NCBI RefSeq assembly: GCF_008298035.1 | Contig: NZ_CP042910.1 | Location: 4,355,001-4,419,000, forward strand | Length of the DNA: 64,000 nucleotides | Direction of reading: 5' to 3' | DNA from: Gimesia maris | GTDB taxonomy: Bacteria; Planctomycetota; Planctomycetia; Planctomycetales; Planctomycetaceae | Part shown: positions 26,339 through 34,935 of the stretch, piece by piece | How positions within the stretch are numbered: position 1 is the stretch's first letter | How the letters are laid out: every line of letters starts with the position of its first letter | Made by a program: the position numbers and the translations under genes | Notes under the pieces: model-generated | Databases searched by the model: none | The model's input: the letters and a program-made list of their open reading frames with translations, nothing else | Told to the model about the DNA's origin: nothing

Positions 26339-27565
26339 ATGTCCCCGTTTCTATTTACCTGTATTATGATTAGTGTCACCTTATTGATAGGTCTGGCTGG
26401 CGCATTCTGTTTTGCCATCCGGGCCCGGAACATGCAGTACTGGCTCCCCGCTTACCTGCTTTCAAAGAAGCGAGATCCGAAACTCTCCTTCAGCCCGGAA
26501 CAACCCCGACATATTTTCATTGCGGTCTGTGACCACTTTGAACCGGAATGGGGTAACCCCACGAAATCAGAGGCGATTGCCCGCGTCGATCGCTGGTGTG
26601 AAGAATACCCGGCTCGATTTTCCCGGTTCAGCGATTCGCGGGGACAAGTGCCACAACATACATTCTTCTACCCTCAAGACCAGTATGCGCCTGAGTACCT
26701 GGATCGTCTCGCGTCCCTCTGTAAACAGGGATACGGTGATGTGGAAATTCATTTACATCATGACCATGACACAGCAGACGGCCTGCGACAGAAAATGAAC
26801 GAGTTTCGCCAGACCCTCTTCGACCGGCATGGTCTACTGAGAAAAGATCCCCAGACGGGAGAGATTCTCTACAGTTTTATCCACGGTAACTGGGCACTTT
26901 GCAACTCGCGTCCCGATGGTCGCTGGTGTGGCGTCGACAATGAGATTGAAATCCTGCTGGAAACCGGCTGTTATGCCGACCTGACCATGCCCTCCGCCCC
27001 CAGTAATACTCAGACCGAAATCATCAACAGCATCTATTACGCAAAAAACCGCCCGGGAGAACGGAAATCACAGAACCAGGGAGTTCATACCCAGGTAGGT
27101 CACTCACCTGATTCAGACAGTCTGCTGATGATCCAGGGACCGTTAAGACTCGACTGGAGTCAACGCAAATGGGGTCTGGTGCCACGAATCGAAAATTCGG
27201 ATCTGCACGCGGGACGTCCCGGCACGATTAATCGATTACATCACTGGCTGGCCGCAGATGTCCACGTCACCGGGCGCCCCGACTGGACTTTTATTAAACT
27301 CCATACCCATGGTGCCAAGCCTGGCAATATCGACACCCTGCTGGGGCCGGAAACAGAAGCTTTTCATACAGAACTCCGTGCAGAAGCCGAACGGCACCCC
27401 GAGTGGAAGTATTACTATGTCACTGCCTGGGAGATGGCCGCCCTGATCCATCAGGCGGAACAGGGAGTTACTATTCCTGATTTTGACGCGATTCATAAGC
27501 AATCAACACAAGTATCTGAACCGCTGATCAATGCTGAGACCCCCGCGGTCAGCAGTAAAAAATAA
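26339..27565 (+). CDS. Membrane-anchored deacetylase-like protein of the polysaccharide cluster
   Basis: A 408-residue protein I do not recognise as a named family. An N-terminal helix (FTCIMISVTLLIGLAGAFCFA) anchors it. The soluble part shows several conserved-looking histidine and aspartate motifs: FIAVCDHFEPEWGNP, YGDVEIHLHHDHDTADG and FIKLHTHGAKPGN. Also visible are FIHGNWALCNSRPDGRWCG and DLTMPSAPSNTQTEIIN. The order D-H, HxHxDH, HTHG is like a metal-dependent alpha/beta-barrel, and the length and position are like polysaccharide deacetylases. It does not show the canonical TFDDGP motif. I infer a divergent glycoside deacetylase or hydrolase acting on the exported glycan, with low certainty on the reaction. 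It starts 6 bases after the GT2 gene, so it is in the operon. Confidence 0.6.
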   Translation: MSPFLFTCIMISVTLLIGLAGAFCFAIRARNMQYWLPAYLLSKKRDPKLSFSPEQPRHIFIAVCDHFEPEWGNPTKSEAIARVDRWCEEYPARFSRFSDSRGQVPQHTFFYPQDQYAPEYLDRLASLCKQGYGDVEIHLHHDHDTADGLRQKMNEFRQTLFDRHGLLRKDPQTGEILYSFIHGNWALCNSRPDGRWCGVDNEIEILLETGCYADLTMPSAPSNTQTEIINSIYYAKNRPGERKSQNQGVHTQVGHSPDSDSLLMIQGPLRLDWSQRKWGLVPRIENSDLHAGRPGTINRLHHWLAADVHVTGRPDWTFIKLHTHGAKPGNIDTLLGPETEAFHTELRAEAERHPEWKYYYVTAWEMAALIHQAEQGVTIPDFDAIHKQSTQVSEPLINAETPAVSSKK

Positions 27566-27801
27566 AGAAAGTTATCATTCTATTTTTTACTGCATGGCAG
27601 CGGACGACTGTTTCTGAACAAATTCGCATTGACCAGAATATTAAGATTTGTCAAGATCATCGGCGAAGGTGCGATGGTTGAAAGCCCATCCTTCAGACTT
27701 CCTATCTTATCATTCGATATCGAATTACCGGCAAGCGCACTGCTGGTCTGATCGCGAGAGAAATCCATACTGGCTCATCAACGTTTCAAGGAGGAAACAT
27801 A

Positions 27802-28806
27802 ATGAGTGTCACATTAGTGCATACCGGCGTATCACATACTCGCATCGAGTACTGTATTTGGGAAGCACTGAATCAAATCTGGCCTCACTCATCTACGATA
27901 GCCCGCTTCGGAACAGGGTTTTCCCCTGCGCGCGAGATCAACACTGTTGACTCTGATCTGATCATCAGTACCAGCCTGGAAGCAGCCGCTTCTATCAAAT
28001 GCCAGGAACACCAGTTACACATGTGTTATCTGGAACCCCGTTCCAGTAATCATGCCCCTCTGAATCAGCAGCTCATCAACAGTTTGACGGAAGTGGAATT
28101 TGTCGTTCCTACAAAGACCCTTCAGAATCAGAATCGGGATCGATTCACATCGTTCGTCAAACCACCTGTGGACACCGATTTCTTCTGCTCCGGATTCGAC
28201 CAGAGAACGGAGTTTTACCTGCTGGTTGTTGATGGCCAGTGGACCGCATCTGATCAACTTGCCGTGAATGCCTGTCAGGAATTGGGGCGAAGCCTCTCGA
28301 TTGCAGGAATCAGTGCTGAGCAACTCCCACAGGATCTGCAGGATCATCCCCTGATTGAACTTCTGGGCCCACTGGATGATCAGCAACTGCGGGATCAATA
28401 CCGCCTCTGCTCTGCCGTGATTTGTCCCCGTGAAGTTGATTTCGACCTTTCAGCCATTGAGGCACAAAGTTGTGGTACTCCTGTCGTAATCTACTCGGAC
28501 TGCGAAGCAGCCCGTTCAGTCGTCTGTTTCGAACAGAATGGACTGGGGAGTGGAATTTATTTTGAAGAGCAAGCGGTTGTGTCTCTTGCCAGTTCAATCC
28601 GTGAACTGGAACTCAGACCTCAGCGTTGCCAGCCCGTAATTGGCTGGTGTTGTGCCGCACAGTTTTCTTTTCATCAGTTTCAGATTGCCTTTAACCAGGC
28701 CATCGCTAAAGAAATTGCCTACCGGATCCAGACAGCTGCACGCAAAAAACAGATCCAGGATCAACAAGACGACCAGGGACCTGCAGAAGAGCGCATCGCC
28801 GCATAG
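27802..28806 (+). CDS. Divergent GT-B-like protein, end of polysaccharide cluster
   Basis: A 334-residue soluble protein starting behind a strong AAGGAGGAA site. The N-terminal half is not recognisable. The second half looks like the donor domain of a GT-B glycosyltransferase: IELLGPLDDQQLRDQYRLCS, then AVICPREVDFDLSAIEAQSC, then GTPVVIYSDCEAARSVV. The E-x7-E pair is degraded (the stretch reads DFDLSAIEAQSCGTP, with Asp in place of the first Glu). A C-terminal basic/Gln-rich tail ends the protein. It is separated from the operon by 236 bases and has its own ribosome site, so it may be separately transcribed. It is either an active but atypical transferase or a non-catalytic relative. Confidence 0.6.
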   Translation: MSVTLVHTGVSHTRIEYCIWEALNQIWPHSSTIARFGTGFSPAREINTVDSDLIISTSLEAAASIKCQEHQLHMCYLEPRSSNHAPLNQQLINSLTEVEFVVPTKTLQNQNRDRFTSFVKPPVDTDFFCSGFDQRTEFYLLVVDGQWTASDQLAVNACQELGRSLSIAGISAEQLPQDLQDHPLIELLGPLDDQQLRDQYRLCSAVICPREVDFDLSAIEAQSCGTPVVIYSDCEAARSVVCFEQNGLGSGIYFEEQAVVSLASSIRELELRPQRCQPVIGWCCAAQFSFHQFQIAFNQAIAKEIAYRIQTAARKKQIQDQQDDQGPAEERIAA

Positions 28807-29472
28807 TCTGCTCACAATTGACTGCAGTTCAGGGACTGAATCAAGCGACTGTAGAAGAGACATCAGCTGACGCAGTCCCCTGTTGCTTAGTCTGTCGGAC
28901 ATGAATTCTTCAATCGTCCGGACACACACTTTCATCGAAACCTGTCCCCTCTTTGTTGGTAATCTGGGAAACTTTCGCAAAGTGTTACACCTGGACCTGT
29001 TTGCATATTGATAGACATAATCAGTCTGATAATTCCAGTTTCCCGGCTGAAACCACTGGCAGAAACACAATTGAAACTCGCTTCAACCGAAGCAGATCTT
29101 TTGTGCTGTTCTGCTTGATCCTTATTCTCGATCCTATTCCATTTTAATGACTTACAACAATATTGAGAAACGCGGATCATTATTGCATTTTAAAGTCCAA
29201 CCCAAATAAAGACCTGGCATGATTCAGGGTGCGACGAACGCAGGTTTTCCCGCACCAGACCCCATACCACCCATTCACACAATACCACCTATTCTCGGCA
29301 ACAGGATCCTGCTGACTATTTCTCCAATCGCATTAGACGCGTCTACTGTGACGATCTGGAGTCCTGTATCCAAGACGCCGATATGTAAACTATAAGTAAA
29401 AATTCCAGAATCAGTGGCAAGTCGCTGTTTTCTATAAATCATTCAATCGCCAGGCAAGGATGCAAGCGGCTC
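28807..29472. other. Long intergenic region before the histidine kinase
   Basis: These 666 bases lie between two plus-strand genes. Near the left end AGGGACTG and CAGTCCCCT could pair around a 35-base loop, which may form a weak hairpin after the GT-B-like gene. A perfect 10-base palindrome AGACGCGTCT lies near 29336. I see no RNA gene; an ORF on the minus strand over this region has no family resemblance and I did not call it. The histidine kinase promoter should lie here, but I cannot place it. Confidence 0.5.
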
Positions 29473-30258
29473 ATGTCAAATCAAACCATCGAATCACTGG
29501 AACAACGGGTTAAAGAGCTGGAAACCCAAATTGAAGACTATCAGAAGCAGTTGATTCATGCTCAGAAAATGAGTTCTGTCGGCGCTCTGGCGTCTTCAAT
29601 TACTCACGAGTTCAATAACATCCTGACCACCGTAATCAATTACGCCAAACTGGGTTTGCGTCACAAAGAAGAAGAACGCCGCGAGAAAGCATTTAACAAA
29701 ATCCTGTCTGCCGGTCAGCGTGCTGCAAAAATCACGACCGGGATGCTTTCCTATGCCCGCGGCAGTGACAGCCGTCAGGAACCAGTTGATCTGGTCGTAC
29801 TGGTGAAAAGTGTGATTGCCCTGGTCGAAAAAGATCTCTCGATGAACCGTGTCAATCTGCACACTCATTTCGAGGCCCAGCCAGAGGTTAGTCTCAATCC
29901 GAACCAGATTCAGCAGGTGCTTGTCAATCTGATCGTCAATGCACGACAGGCCATGCCTACCGGAGGTCGACTTGATCTGGCGGTTCGACTGAACGCGGAA
30001 GCCAATATGGCAGAAGTCATTGTTCGTGACAGTGGAGCAGGCATCCCGTCAGAGCAACTGCATCATATCTTTGATCAGTTCTACACCACCAAAGAAGCGG
30101 ATGAAAATGGTCAGGGAGGAACCGGACTGGGTCTTTCTCTGGCGAAAGAAGTCATGGAAGCGCATCACGGCCGGATTCGTGTAGAAAGTGCCGTCGGTAA
30201 AGGAACCGCATTCACACTGAAGTTCCCGCTTTCTACCGCTGCCATCGAAGCCGCCTGA
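29473..30258 (+). CDS. Soluble sensor histidine kinase (orphan)
   Basis: A 261-residue kinase with no membrane helix and no PAS, GAF or receiver domain. An N-terminal coiled coil (about 1-32, IESLEQRVKELETQIEDYQ) leads straight into the dimerisation domain. The H box is SSITHEFNNILT with phospho-acceptor His45. The N box is QVLVNLIVNARQAM, G1 is VRDSGAGIPSEQL, the F box lies at FDQFYTTK and G2 is GGTGLGLSLA. All parts for autophosphorylation are there. No response regulator is adjacent, so its partner is elsewhere. The HEFNN H box fits HisKA-type kinases often paired with NtrC-like or hybrid systems. Its input is unknown; the coiled coil could dock on another protein. It may or may not relate to the polysaccharide cluster upstream. 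Confidence 0.9.
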   Translation: MSNQTIESLEQRVKELETQIEDYQKQLIHAQKMSSVGALASSITHEFNNILTTVINYAKLGLRHKEEERREKAFNKILSAGQRAAKITTGMLSYARGSDSRQEPVDLVVLVKSVIALVEKDLSMNRVNLHTHFEAQPEVSLNPNQIQQVLVNLIVNARQAMPTGGRLDLAVRLNAEANMAEVIVRDSGAGIPSEQLHHIFDQFYTTKEADENGQGGTGLGLSLAKEVMEAHHGRIRVESAVGKGTAFTLKFPLSTAAIEAA

Positions 30259-30335
30259 AACACGAAACGGACGACATAAAATCAGCATTCGATTGCCTGA
30301 CCAATCAGGGAATGTGATATTTTAGCCTGTTTCCA

Positions 30336-30366
30336 TTGAATTCCTTAAAGCGTTAGACTATATAAT
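30336..30366 (+). promoter_or_regulatory. Sigma-70-type promoter for tRNA-Leu
   Basis: A consensus TATAAT at 30361-30366 lies 11 bases before the tRNA 5' end, preceded by TTGAAT at 30336-30341. The spacer is 19 bases, two longer than ideal. The position relative to the tRNA makes this credible. Confidence 0.6.
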
Positions 30367-30377
30367 CTTAATCTCAG

Positions 30378-30462
30378 GCCGGAGTGGCGGAATCGGCAGA
30401 CGCGCTGGATTCAAAATCCAGTGAGGGTAAACCTCGTGGGGGTTCAAGTCCCCCCTCCGGTA
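30378..30462 (+). tRNA. trnL: tRNA-Leu (anticodon CAA)
   Basis: A class II tRNA of 85 bases. The acceptor arm GCCGGAG pairs with CTCCGGT, with a G-T at the first pair, followed by discriminator A. The D arm is TGGCGGAATCGGCAGACGCG. The anticodon stem CTGGA/TCCAG holds loop TTCAAAA, giving anticodon CAA for leucine UUG codons. A long variable arm GAGGGTAAACCTC marks a leucine/serine type. The T arm is GGGGGTTCAAGTCCCCC. CCA is not encoded. It is transcribed from its own promoter and ended by the hairpin at 30468-30514. Confidence 0.96.
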
Positions 30463-30467
30463 CTTGT

Positions 30468-30514
30468 AAAAACCCGACAGGAAATGGCGTGAAAGCCTTT
30501 CCCGTCGGGTTTTT
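30468..30514. terminator. Bidirectional rho-independent terminator
   Basis: AAAAACCCGAC at 30468-30478 pairs with GTCGGGTTTTT at 30504-30514. An inner GGAAA/TTTCC and GGC/GCC pairing makes a long hairpin. Runs of A on the left and T on the right let it end transcripts in both directions. It would serve the tRNA on the plus strand and the lactonase gene (stop at 30565) on the minus strand. Confidence 0.85.
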
Positions 30515-30564
30515 GCTTTTGAGACTGGTCCTTGCTGAGGCTCAACCGATGTCTGTATCAGCTA

Positions 30565-31833
30565 TTACTTTTTAGCCAGATCCAGAAAAACGATATGCGA
30601 GGGGTTACCCACGGCGGCATACTGACCGGTGAACGTCAATTTCCCCGTGACTCTGTCTACCTTGAAAATGGCGATGTTGTCTGCTCGCTGATTGCCGCAG
30701 TACAGGAATTCTCCTGTGGGATCAAAACTGAAGCTGCGGGGATAATTGCCGCGGGTCCATTCATCGGCCACCCAGGTCAATTCGCCCTGTGGGCCGACTG
30801 CGAAGATGCCAATGCTGTCATGCAGCCGATTGCCTGCATAAACAAACTTACCGTCATCTGAAACCAGAATTTCGGAGCAGAAGTTGCTGCCTTTAAAACC
30901 GACTGGCAGAGTTGAAACAGTCTGTCGTGCCGTCAGCGTTCCTGCTTTCGAGTCATAATCGAACAAGACCAGGGTCGAACCCTCTTCCTGAATGGAATAG
31001 AACCAGCGCCCATTGGGATGGAAGTGGAAGTGCCTGGGACCATCGCCGGGAGGCAGAGAGATCGCAGGCGGATCGTTCGGGGTCAGTTTTCCCGTTTTCT
31101 CATCGAACTTCCAGATATAGATTTTGTCCAGCCCCAGATCGACGTGCAGTACAAACCGACCGGATGGATCGGCCTGAATCATGTGTGCGTGCGTGTGATC
31201 GTGACCGCTGAAGGCAAAGCTGCCTTCCGGTGCATTTTCAGCGGTGGTGGGACCAATCTTTCCGGCATCGTTTTTGACGTCAGTGGCTTCGCCAAGTGAT
31301 CCATCATCGAGTATGGGAAGCACGGAGACCGATCCACCAAAATAATTCGCGATCAACAGATATTTTCCAGAAGGATGAATGCTCACATAGGTAGGTCCGT
31401 CTCCCCCCGAGTTGACCTTGTTGAGTGGGGTCAGCGATCCGTCTTCGCTGTTAATGGAAAAAGCGGAAACGGAACCGTGTTTCTCTTTCCCCACTCGATC
31501 AGTTTCGTTCGTGGAATAAAGACGCGTGCCGCTTGCGTTGACCGCCAGACAACTGGGACTGGTTCCCATCCGCTGGATGCCGGCGGGAGTCATCGCTCCG
31601 GTCTTACGATCGATCTTGAAGAGATGAATGCCCCGTCCATTGCCGGGTGGCAGATCGACTTGAGTGTCTAGTACATCCTGCAGGGGAGAACTGAACGTGC
31701 CGACATAGGCCATCAGTGGCTTGTCTGCCGACTTTGATTCTGCGTGAGCCAGGCCAGTAATGAGGGGCAATGTACCTGTCATGGCGAGGGACGATTTCAG
31801 GAACGAACGACGAGATTGATCGTGGCGATTCAT
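30565..31833 (-). CDS. Tat-exported lactonase-type beta-propeller (6-phosphogluconolactonase-like)
   Basis: A 422-residue exported protein. The N-terminus MNRHDQSRRSFLKSSLAMTG is a twin-arginine signal, cleaved near LAHAES. The mature part is a seven-bladed propeller of the Pgl/YbhE type. It opens with LMAYVGTFSSPLQD and carries the repeated YLLIANYFGGSVSVLPI, GPRHFHFHPNGRWFYSIQE and FVYAGNRLHDSIGIFAV blocks. Its histidine-containing HDHTHAHMIQADPSGRFVL segment is typical. Cytoplasmic relatives hydrolyse 6-phosphogluconolactone. The Tat-exported planctomycete forms more likely open other sugar lactones in the periplasm, which would fit products of the exported oxidoreductases. It shares a terminator with the tRNA and is divergent from the first DUF1559 gene. 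Confidence 0.88.
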   Translation of the reverse strand: MNRHDQSRRSFLKSSLAMTGTLPLITGLAHAESKSADKPLMAYVGTFSSPLQDVLDTQVDLPPGNGRGIHLFKIDRKTGAMTPAGIQRMGTSPSCLAVNASGTRLYSTNETDRVGKEKHGSVSAFSINSEDGSLTPLNKVNSGGDGPTYVSIHPSGKYLLIANYFGGSVSVLPILDDGSLGEATDVKNDAGKIGPTTAENAPEGSFAFSGHDHTHAHMIQADPSGRFVLHVDLGLDKIYIWKFDEKTGKLTPNDPPAISLPPGDGPRHFHFHPNGRWFYSIQEEGSTLVLFDYDSKAGTLTARQTVSTLPVGFKGSNFCSEILVSDDGKFVYAGNRLHDSIGIFAVGPQGELTWVADEWTRGNYPRSFSFDPTGEFLYCGNQRADNIAIFKVDRVTGKLTFTGQYAAVGNPSHIVFLDLAKK

Positions 31834-32210
31834 GGAGTCTATTTCTATTGATGATCAAAGGTGTAAGATTTTCAGAGAGCCTGTTCCCGATGATATATTG
31901 CCTGCTGACAGATTGCATCTGTTATCAGTGATTCATTCGAAACCATGTCTTGATTGGGGCTGAAATGCTCGCAAATCGCTGTTTATTTCCTCCCGGACCG
32001 AAATCATCACAATTGTGCCACCGTTTGTCTGATTGCAGTGAAATAACTTGCCCCAAACGATACAGATGGATAGACTTATAGAACTTCTCTCTGATCCTAC
32101 CATACTGGTGACCTCAGAACGAAGGCAGGCACAAAATTCAGAATGAAGATTTAACGGGTTCATTGCGCGCCGAATCCAGCAGAATACTGTGTCTACCGGA
32201 AGTTCTATCC
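31834..32210. other. Intergenic region between lactonase and first DUF1559 gene
   Basis: The 377 bases must carry the divergent promoters. The ORF of the DUF1559 gene is open from 32163, but a credible start is 32211. I see no clear sigma-70 pair, inverted repeat or RNA gene here. Confidence 0.45.
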
Positions 32211-33767
32211 ATGTCAGCCTATCGCTTTCCACTCGCCTGCAGCACAGTACTGCTGCTCTGTCTCTGTTTCTCCTGTCGGCAGAACCCACAAGAAGAGACT
32301 GATCGAAACGCGGTGTCTCAACAGTCACAAGCCGAGGCTGAAAGCGGACAAACTTCTGCAACAGGGCAAACCTCTGAGCCGGCAGTTCAGACAAGCAACG
32401 TTATCAGCAAGCAACCAGCCGAAACTGAAACAAAAACCATTGATCCCAAGATGGTCATCACACCCGGCAAACCGATGACGGTAGAGCGTTATCAGGCGGT
32501 CAAAGCTAAACTCAAAGGCCTTGGCCTGGGCCTGCATAACTCGCATGATGAGCACGGGGCTTTCTTACCCTCGACGGAAAAACATCCTGAATACTACGAC
32601 GAAAATGGTCAGCTGAAAGTGAGCTGGCGAGTGCATATCCTGCCTTATCTGGGCCAGAAGCCGCTGTACGAACAGTTCAAACTGGATGAAGCCTGGAACA
32701 GCCCCCACAATGCTCCCCTGGTGAAACGCATGCCCGATATCTACCGCTCTCCGGACACCCCCGCCGATTCCGATAAAACCCGCTTTCGTGTATTTGAAGG
32801 CCAATGGAAAAAAAACAGCAGAGGCAGCGCGTCTCCGACAACCATCTTTCCGCAGGGGAAACCGGCCCGGATTCGCGACATTCGGGATGGGTCATCCAAC
32901 ACGGTCATGGTGGTCGAAGCGGGACCGGATAAAGCAGTCGAATGGACCAGACCCGGAGGACTGAACAGCGAACATCCTAAAGCAGAATTCGGGAATGCAG
33001 CGCGGGGAATCCCCGTGCTGCTGAGCGATGGCGCGACACTTTGTTTCAAGCGGGATATCGATGAAGGCAAATGGAAAGACCTGATTGACCCAAACGATGG
33101 CAAAGTAATGGACTGGAGAGAATTTCTAATCATCCATACGACATTGAAGCCCAAGCAGATTCAAATTTTACAACAGTTGCGCATGATCGCCGTCGCTTTC
33201 TTTCGCTATACAGATAAGTATCAACGATTTCCGCCTGCCGACGAGCAACTGGTGGATGGAAAGCCCCTCCTGAGCTGGCGGGTGCACCTGCTCCCCTTAC
33301 TGGGTCAGGATGCGCTGTACCAGCAGTTCAAACTGGATGAGCCCTGGGACAGTCCTCACAACAAGACCTTGCTGGAGAAAATGCCGGGCTTCTACCAGTT
33401 TGGGCCACAGGGTAATCCGGGCACCACACGGATCATGACTTTTTCCGGTGAGAAGTCCCCCTTCCCGGGAGGGCCGGGACCCCGCTTCAGAGACATTACT
33501 GACGGATCTTCGAATACCATTCTATTCGTCATCGCTGCCCCGGACAAAGCGGTCCCCTGGACGAAACCGGAGGATCTTCCCTTTGACTCGGCAAATCCGA
33601 TCAAAGCACTGGGAGCATTGTCCACGCCAGATTTCCCGGCGGCCATGTTTGATGGTTCACTTGCTTCTGTGCCCGTGAACATCCCTGCGGCAACGTTATC
33701 GAAACTGATTCAACCTGACGACGGCATGATCACTGGTGCAGAACTTAAACCTTACCGTCCCCAATAA
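32211..33767 (+). CDS. Two-domain DUF1559-type lipoprotein-like protein
   Basis: About 518 residues from ATG 32211. The leader YRFPLACSTVLLLCLCFSCRQ ends in cysteines and may be a lipoprotein signal with a non-ideal lipobox. A low-complexity Gln/Glu/Thr linker follows. Two copies of a DUF1559-like domain occur. The first has SWRVHILPYLGQKPLYEQF and DEAWNSPHNAPLVKRMPDIY, the second SWRVHLLPLLGQDALYQQF and DEPWDSPHNKTLLEKMPGFY. Each also has a later block of the form FRDI(T/R)DGSSNT..V..GPDKAVEWT. DUF1559 proteins are found in large numbers in planctomycetes, usually behind a type IV pilin-like N-terminus; this one lacks that. The function is unknown. Two relatives follow on the same strand, spaced by 84 and 196 bases. 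Confidence 0.85.
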   Translation: MSAYRFPLACSTVLLLCLCFSCRQNPQEETDRNAVSQQSQAEAESGQTSATGQTSEPAVQTSNVISKQPAETETKTIDPKMVITPGKPMTVERYQAVKAKLKGLGLGLHNSHDEHGAFLPSTEKHPEYYDENGQLKVSWRVHILPYLGQKPLYEQFKLDEAWNSPHNAPLVKRMPDIYRSPDTPADSDKTRFRVFEGQWKKNSRGSASPTTIFPQGKPARIRDIRDGSSNTVMVVEAGPDKAVEWTRPGGLNSEHPKAEFGNAARGIPVLLSDGATLCFKRDIDEGKWKDLIDPNDGKVMDWREFLIIHTTLKPKQIQILQQLRMIAVAFFRYTDKYQRFPPADEQLVDGKPLLSWRVHLLPLLGQDALYQQFKLDEPWDSPHNKTLLEKMPGFYQFGPQGNPGTTRIMTFSGEKSPFPGGPGPRFRDITDGSSNTILFVIAAPDKAVPWTKPEDLPFDSANPIKALGALSTPDFPAAMFDGSLASVPVNIPAATLSKLIQPDDGMITGAELKPYRPQ

Positions 33768-33851
33768 TACCGCAAGCAGTTTCTGTCTGATTCGGGCAGC
33801 CTGCTCTATCTCTGAAACGAAACAATCACTTTTTCGATGAGAGTCTTATCT

Positions 33852-34739
33852 ATGAAATTTTCACGCAGCATCCCACTTCTGTTTCTGACCATCCTCTTCA
33901 GTACCAACAACGGTGGCTGCCAGAAGAATCCCCCCACAAGCCCGGAAACGGATGCGAAACAGGCCGCCGCCGAGAGTCCTGCAGAAAATACTGCTGAGGA
34001 AAAAGCTTCTTCAACTACGACTCCGGAAGAAATGCCCATTGATCCAAAACTGGTGGTCAAGCCAGGTGAGCCGATGACAGCAGAGCGATTTAAAACTGTG
34101 AAAGAAAATCTCAAGCAATTGGGGCTGTCGCTGCACAACTTCCATGAAGAATACAGCATGTTCTTACCCTCTCCGGAAGACCATCCAGAATACTATGATG
34201 AGAACGGCCTTCTGAAGGTAAGCTGGCGGGTGCACCTTCTGCCTTTCCTCGATCAGAAGGATCTGTACAACCAATTCAAACTGGGTGAAGCCTGGGACAG
34301 TCCGCACAATGCTCTCCTGGCAAAAAACATGCCTGAGACCTTCCGCTCCCCGGATACTCCAGCTAATGCAACAAAGACGCGCTTCCGCATTTTTCAGGGC
34401 AAACCTGAAAAGGACAGCGAAGGTAAAATGAGAATGACTTCCCTGTTCCCCCTGGGAACACCTGCCCGTATAAGAGATACCCTTGATGGGACTTCCAACA
34501 CGATTATGGTGGTCGAAGTCGGTCCCGATAAAGCTGTCGAATGGACCAAGCCTGGCGGACTGAGCCTGACACAACCCAAAGAGGAACTGGGGGCTACCGC
34601 CTCTACAGTTGCCGTTCTGAAAGGTGACGGTTCCGTCTCCCTGATCAAACAGGATCTGGACAAGATTCAATGGAAAGAACTTGTGGGCCCACAAGACATG
34701 ACCCGGATCGACTGGGATGCCATTGAGGTTCAACCGTAG
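33852..34739 (+). CDS. Single-domain DUF1559-type lipoprotein-like protein
   Basis: About 295 residues from ATG 33852. The leader SIPLLFLTILFSTNNGGCQKN ends at a cysteine and could be lipidated. An Ala/Glu/Thr-rich linker follows up to about residue 60. One DUF1559-like domain is present, with the same landmarks as its neighbours: LGLSLHNFHEEYSMFLPS, SWRVHLLPFLDQKDLYNQF, GEAWDSPHNALLAKNMPETF and IRDTLDGTSNTIMVVEVGPD. It is closest to the first domain of the preceding two-domain protein: both have PK(M/L)V(I/V)(T/K)PG-type lead-ins and HPEYYDENG. A recent duplication of that half is likely. It has no adjacent partner outside the paralogue trio. A GC-rich hairpin lies downstream at 34787-34815. 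Confidence 0.85.
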   Translation: MKFSRSIPLLFLTILFSTNNGGCQKNPPTSPETDAKQAAAESPAENTAEEKASSTTTPEEMPIDPKLVVKPGEPMTAERFKTVKENLKQLGLSLHNFHEEYSMFLPSPEDHPEYYDENGLLKVSWRVHLLPFLDQKDLYNQFKLGEAWDSPHNALLAKNMPETFRSPDTPANATKTRFRIFQGKPEKDSEGKMRMTSLFPLGTPARIRDTLDGTSNTIMVVEVGPDKAVEWTKPGGLSLTQPKEELGATASTVAVLKGDGSVSLIKQDLDKIQWKELVGPQDMTRIDWDAIEVQP

Positions 34740-34786
34740 AAAGCATCCCCCCGAGGCATGTCTCTCGTTTCTCTCAGATCGGACGG

Positions 34787-34815
34787 GGAGTGAATCGTCT
34801 GCTGCGGTTCACTCC
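34787..34815 (+). terminator. Possible terminator hairpin after second DUF1559 gene
   Basis: GGAGTGAA at 34787-34794 pairs perfectly with TTCACTCC at 34808-34815 around a 13-base loop. A further GAC/GTC pair lies outside it. The T tract after it is weak (TCTGTTATTT), so this may be a terminator or another RNA structure. Confidence 0.4.
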
Positions 34816-34935
34816 TGTCGTCTGTTATTTGAAGCCAACGACATTGAATTACCGAAACAGAAATAAACATCCCCATGATGTGATTCAGATCCCCACCCAG
34901 CTCCTTTATTTTTTCTCAAAGATCCCCAGACGACC

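Noticed and set aside
14269-28806. Cluster considered as an exosortase/PEP-CTERM-type system
   Set aside because: FemAB-like and deacetylase genes fit such loci, but no exosortase, PrsK/PrsR pair or PEP-CTERM proteins are visible.
28594-29070. Open frame of 158 codons on the minus strand in the gap before the histidine kinase
   Set aside because: It overlaps the end of the GT-B-like gene, has an odd composition and no ribosome site. I judged it non-coding.
29330-29345. Palindrome AGACGCGTCT as an operator
   Set aside because: It is a single short palindrome with no second copy or nearby promoter, so chance cannot be excluded.
30378-30514. tRNA plus hairpin considered as a possible integration site
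   Set aside because: No integrase, no direct repeat of the tRNA 3' end and no change in gene style are seen nearby.
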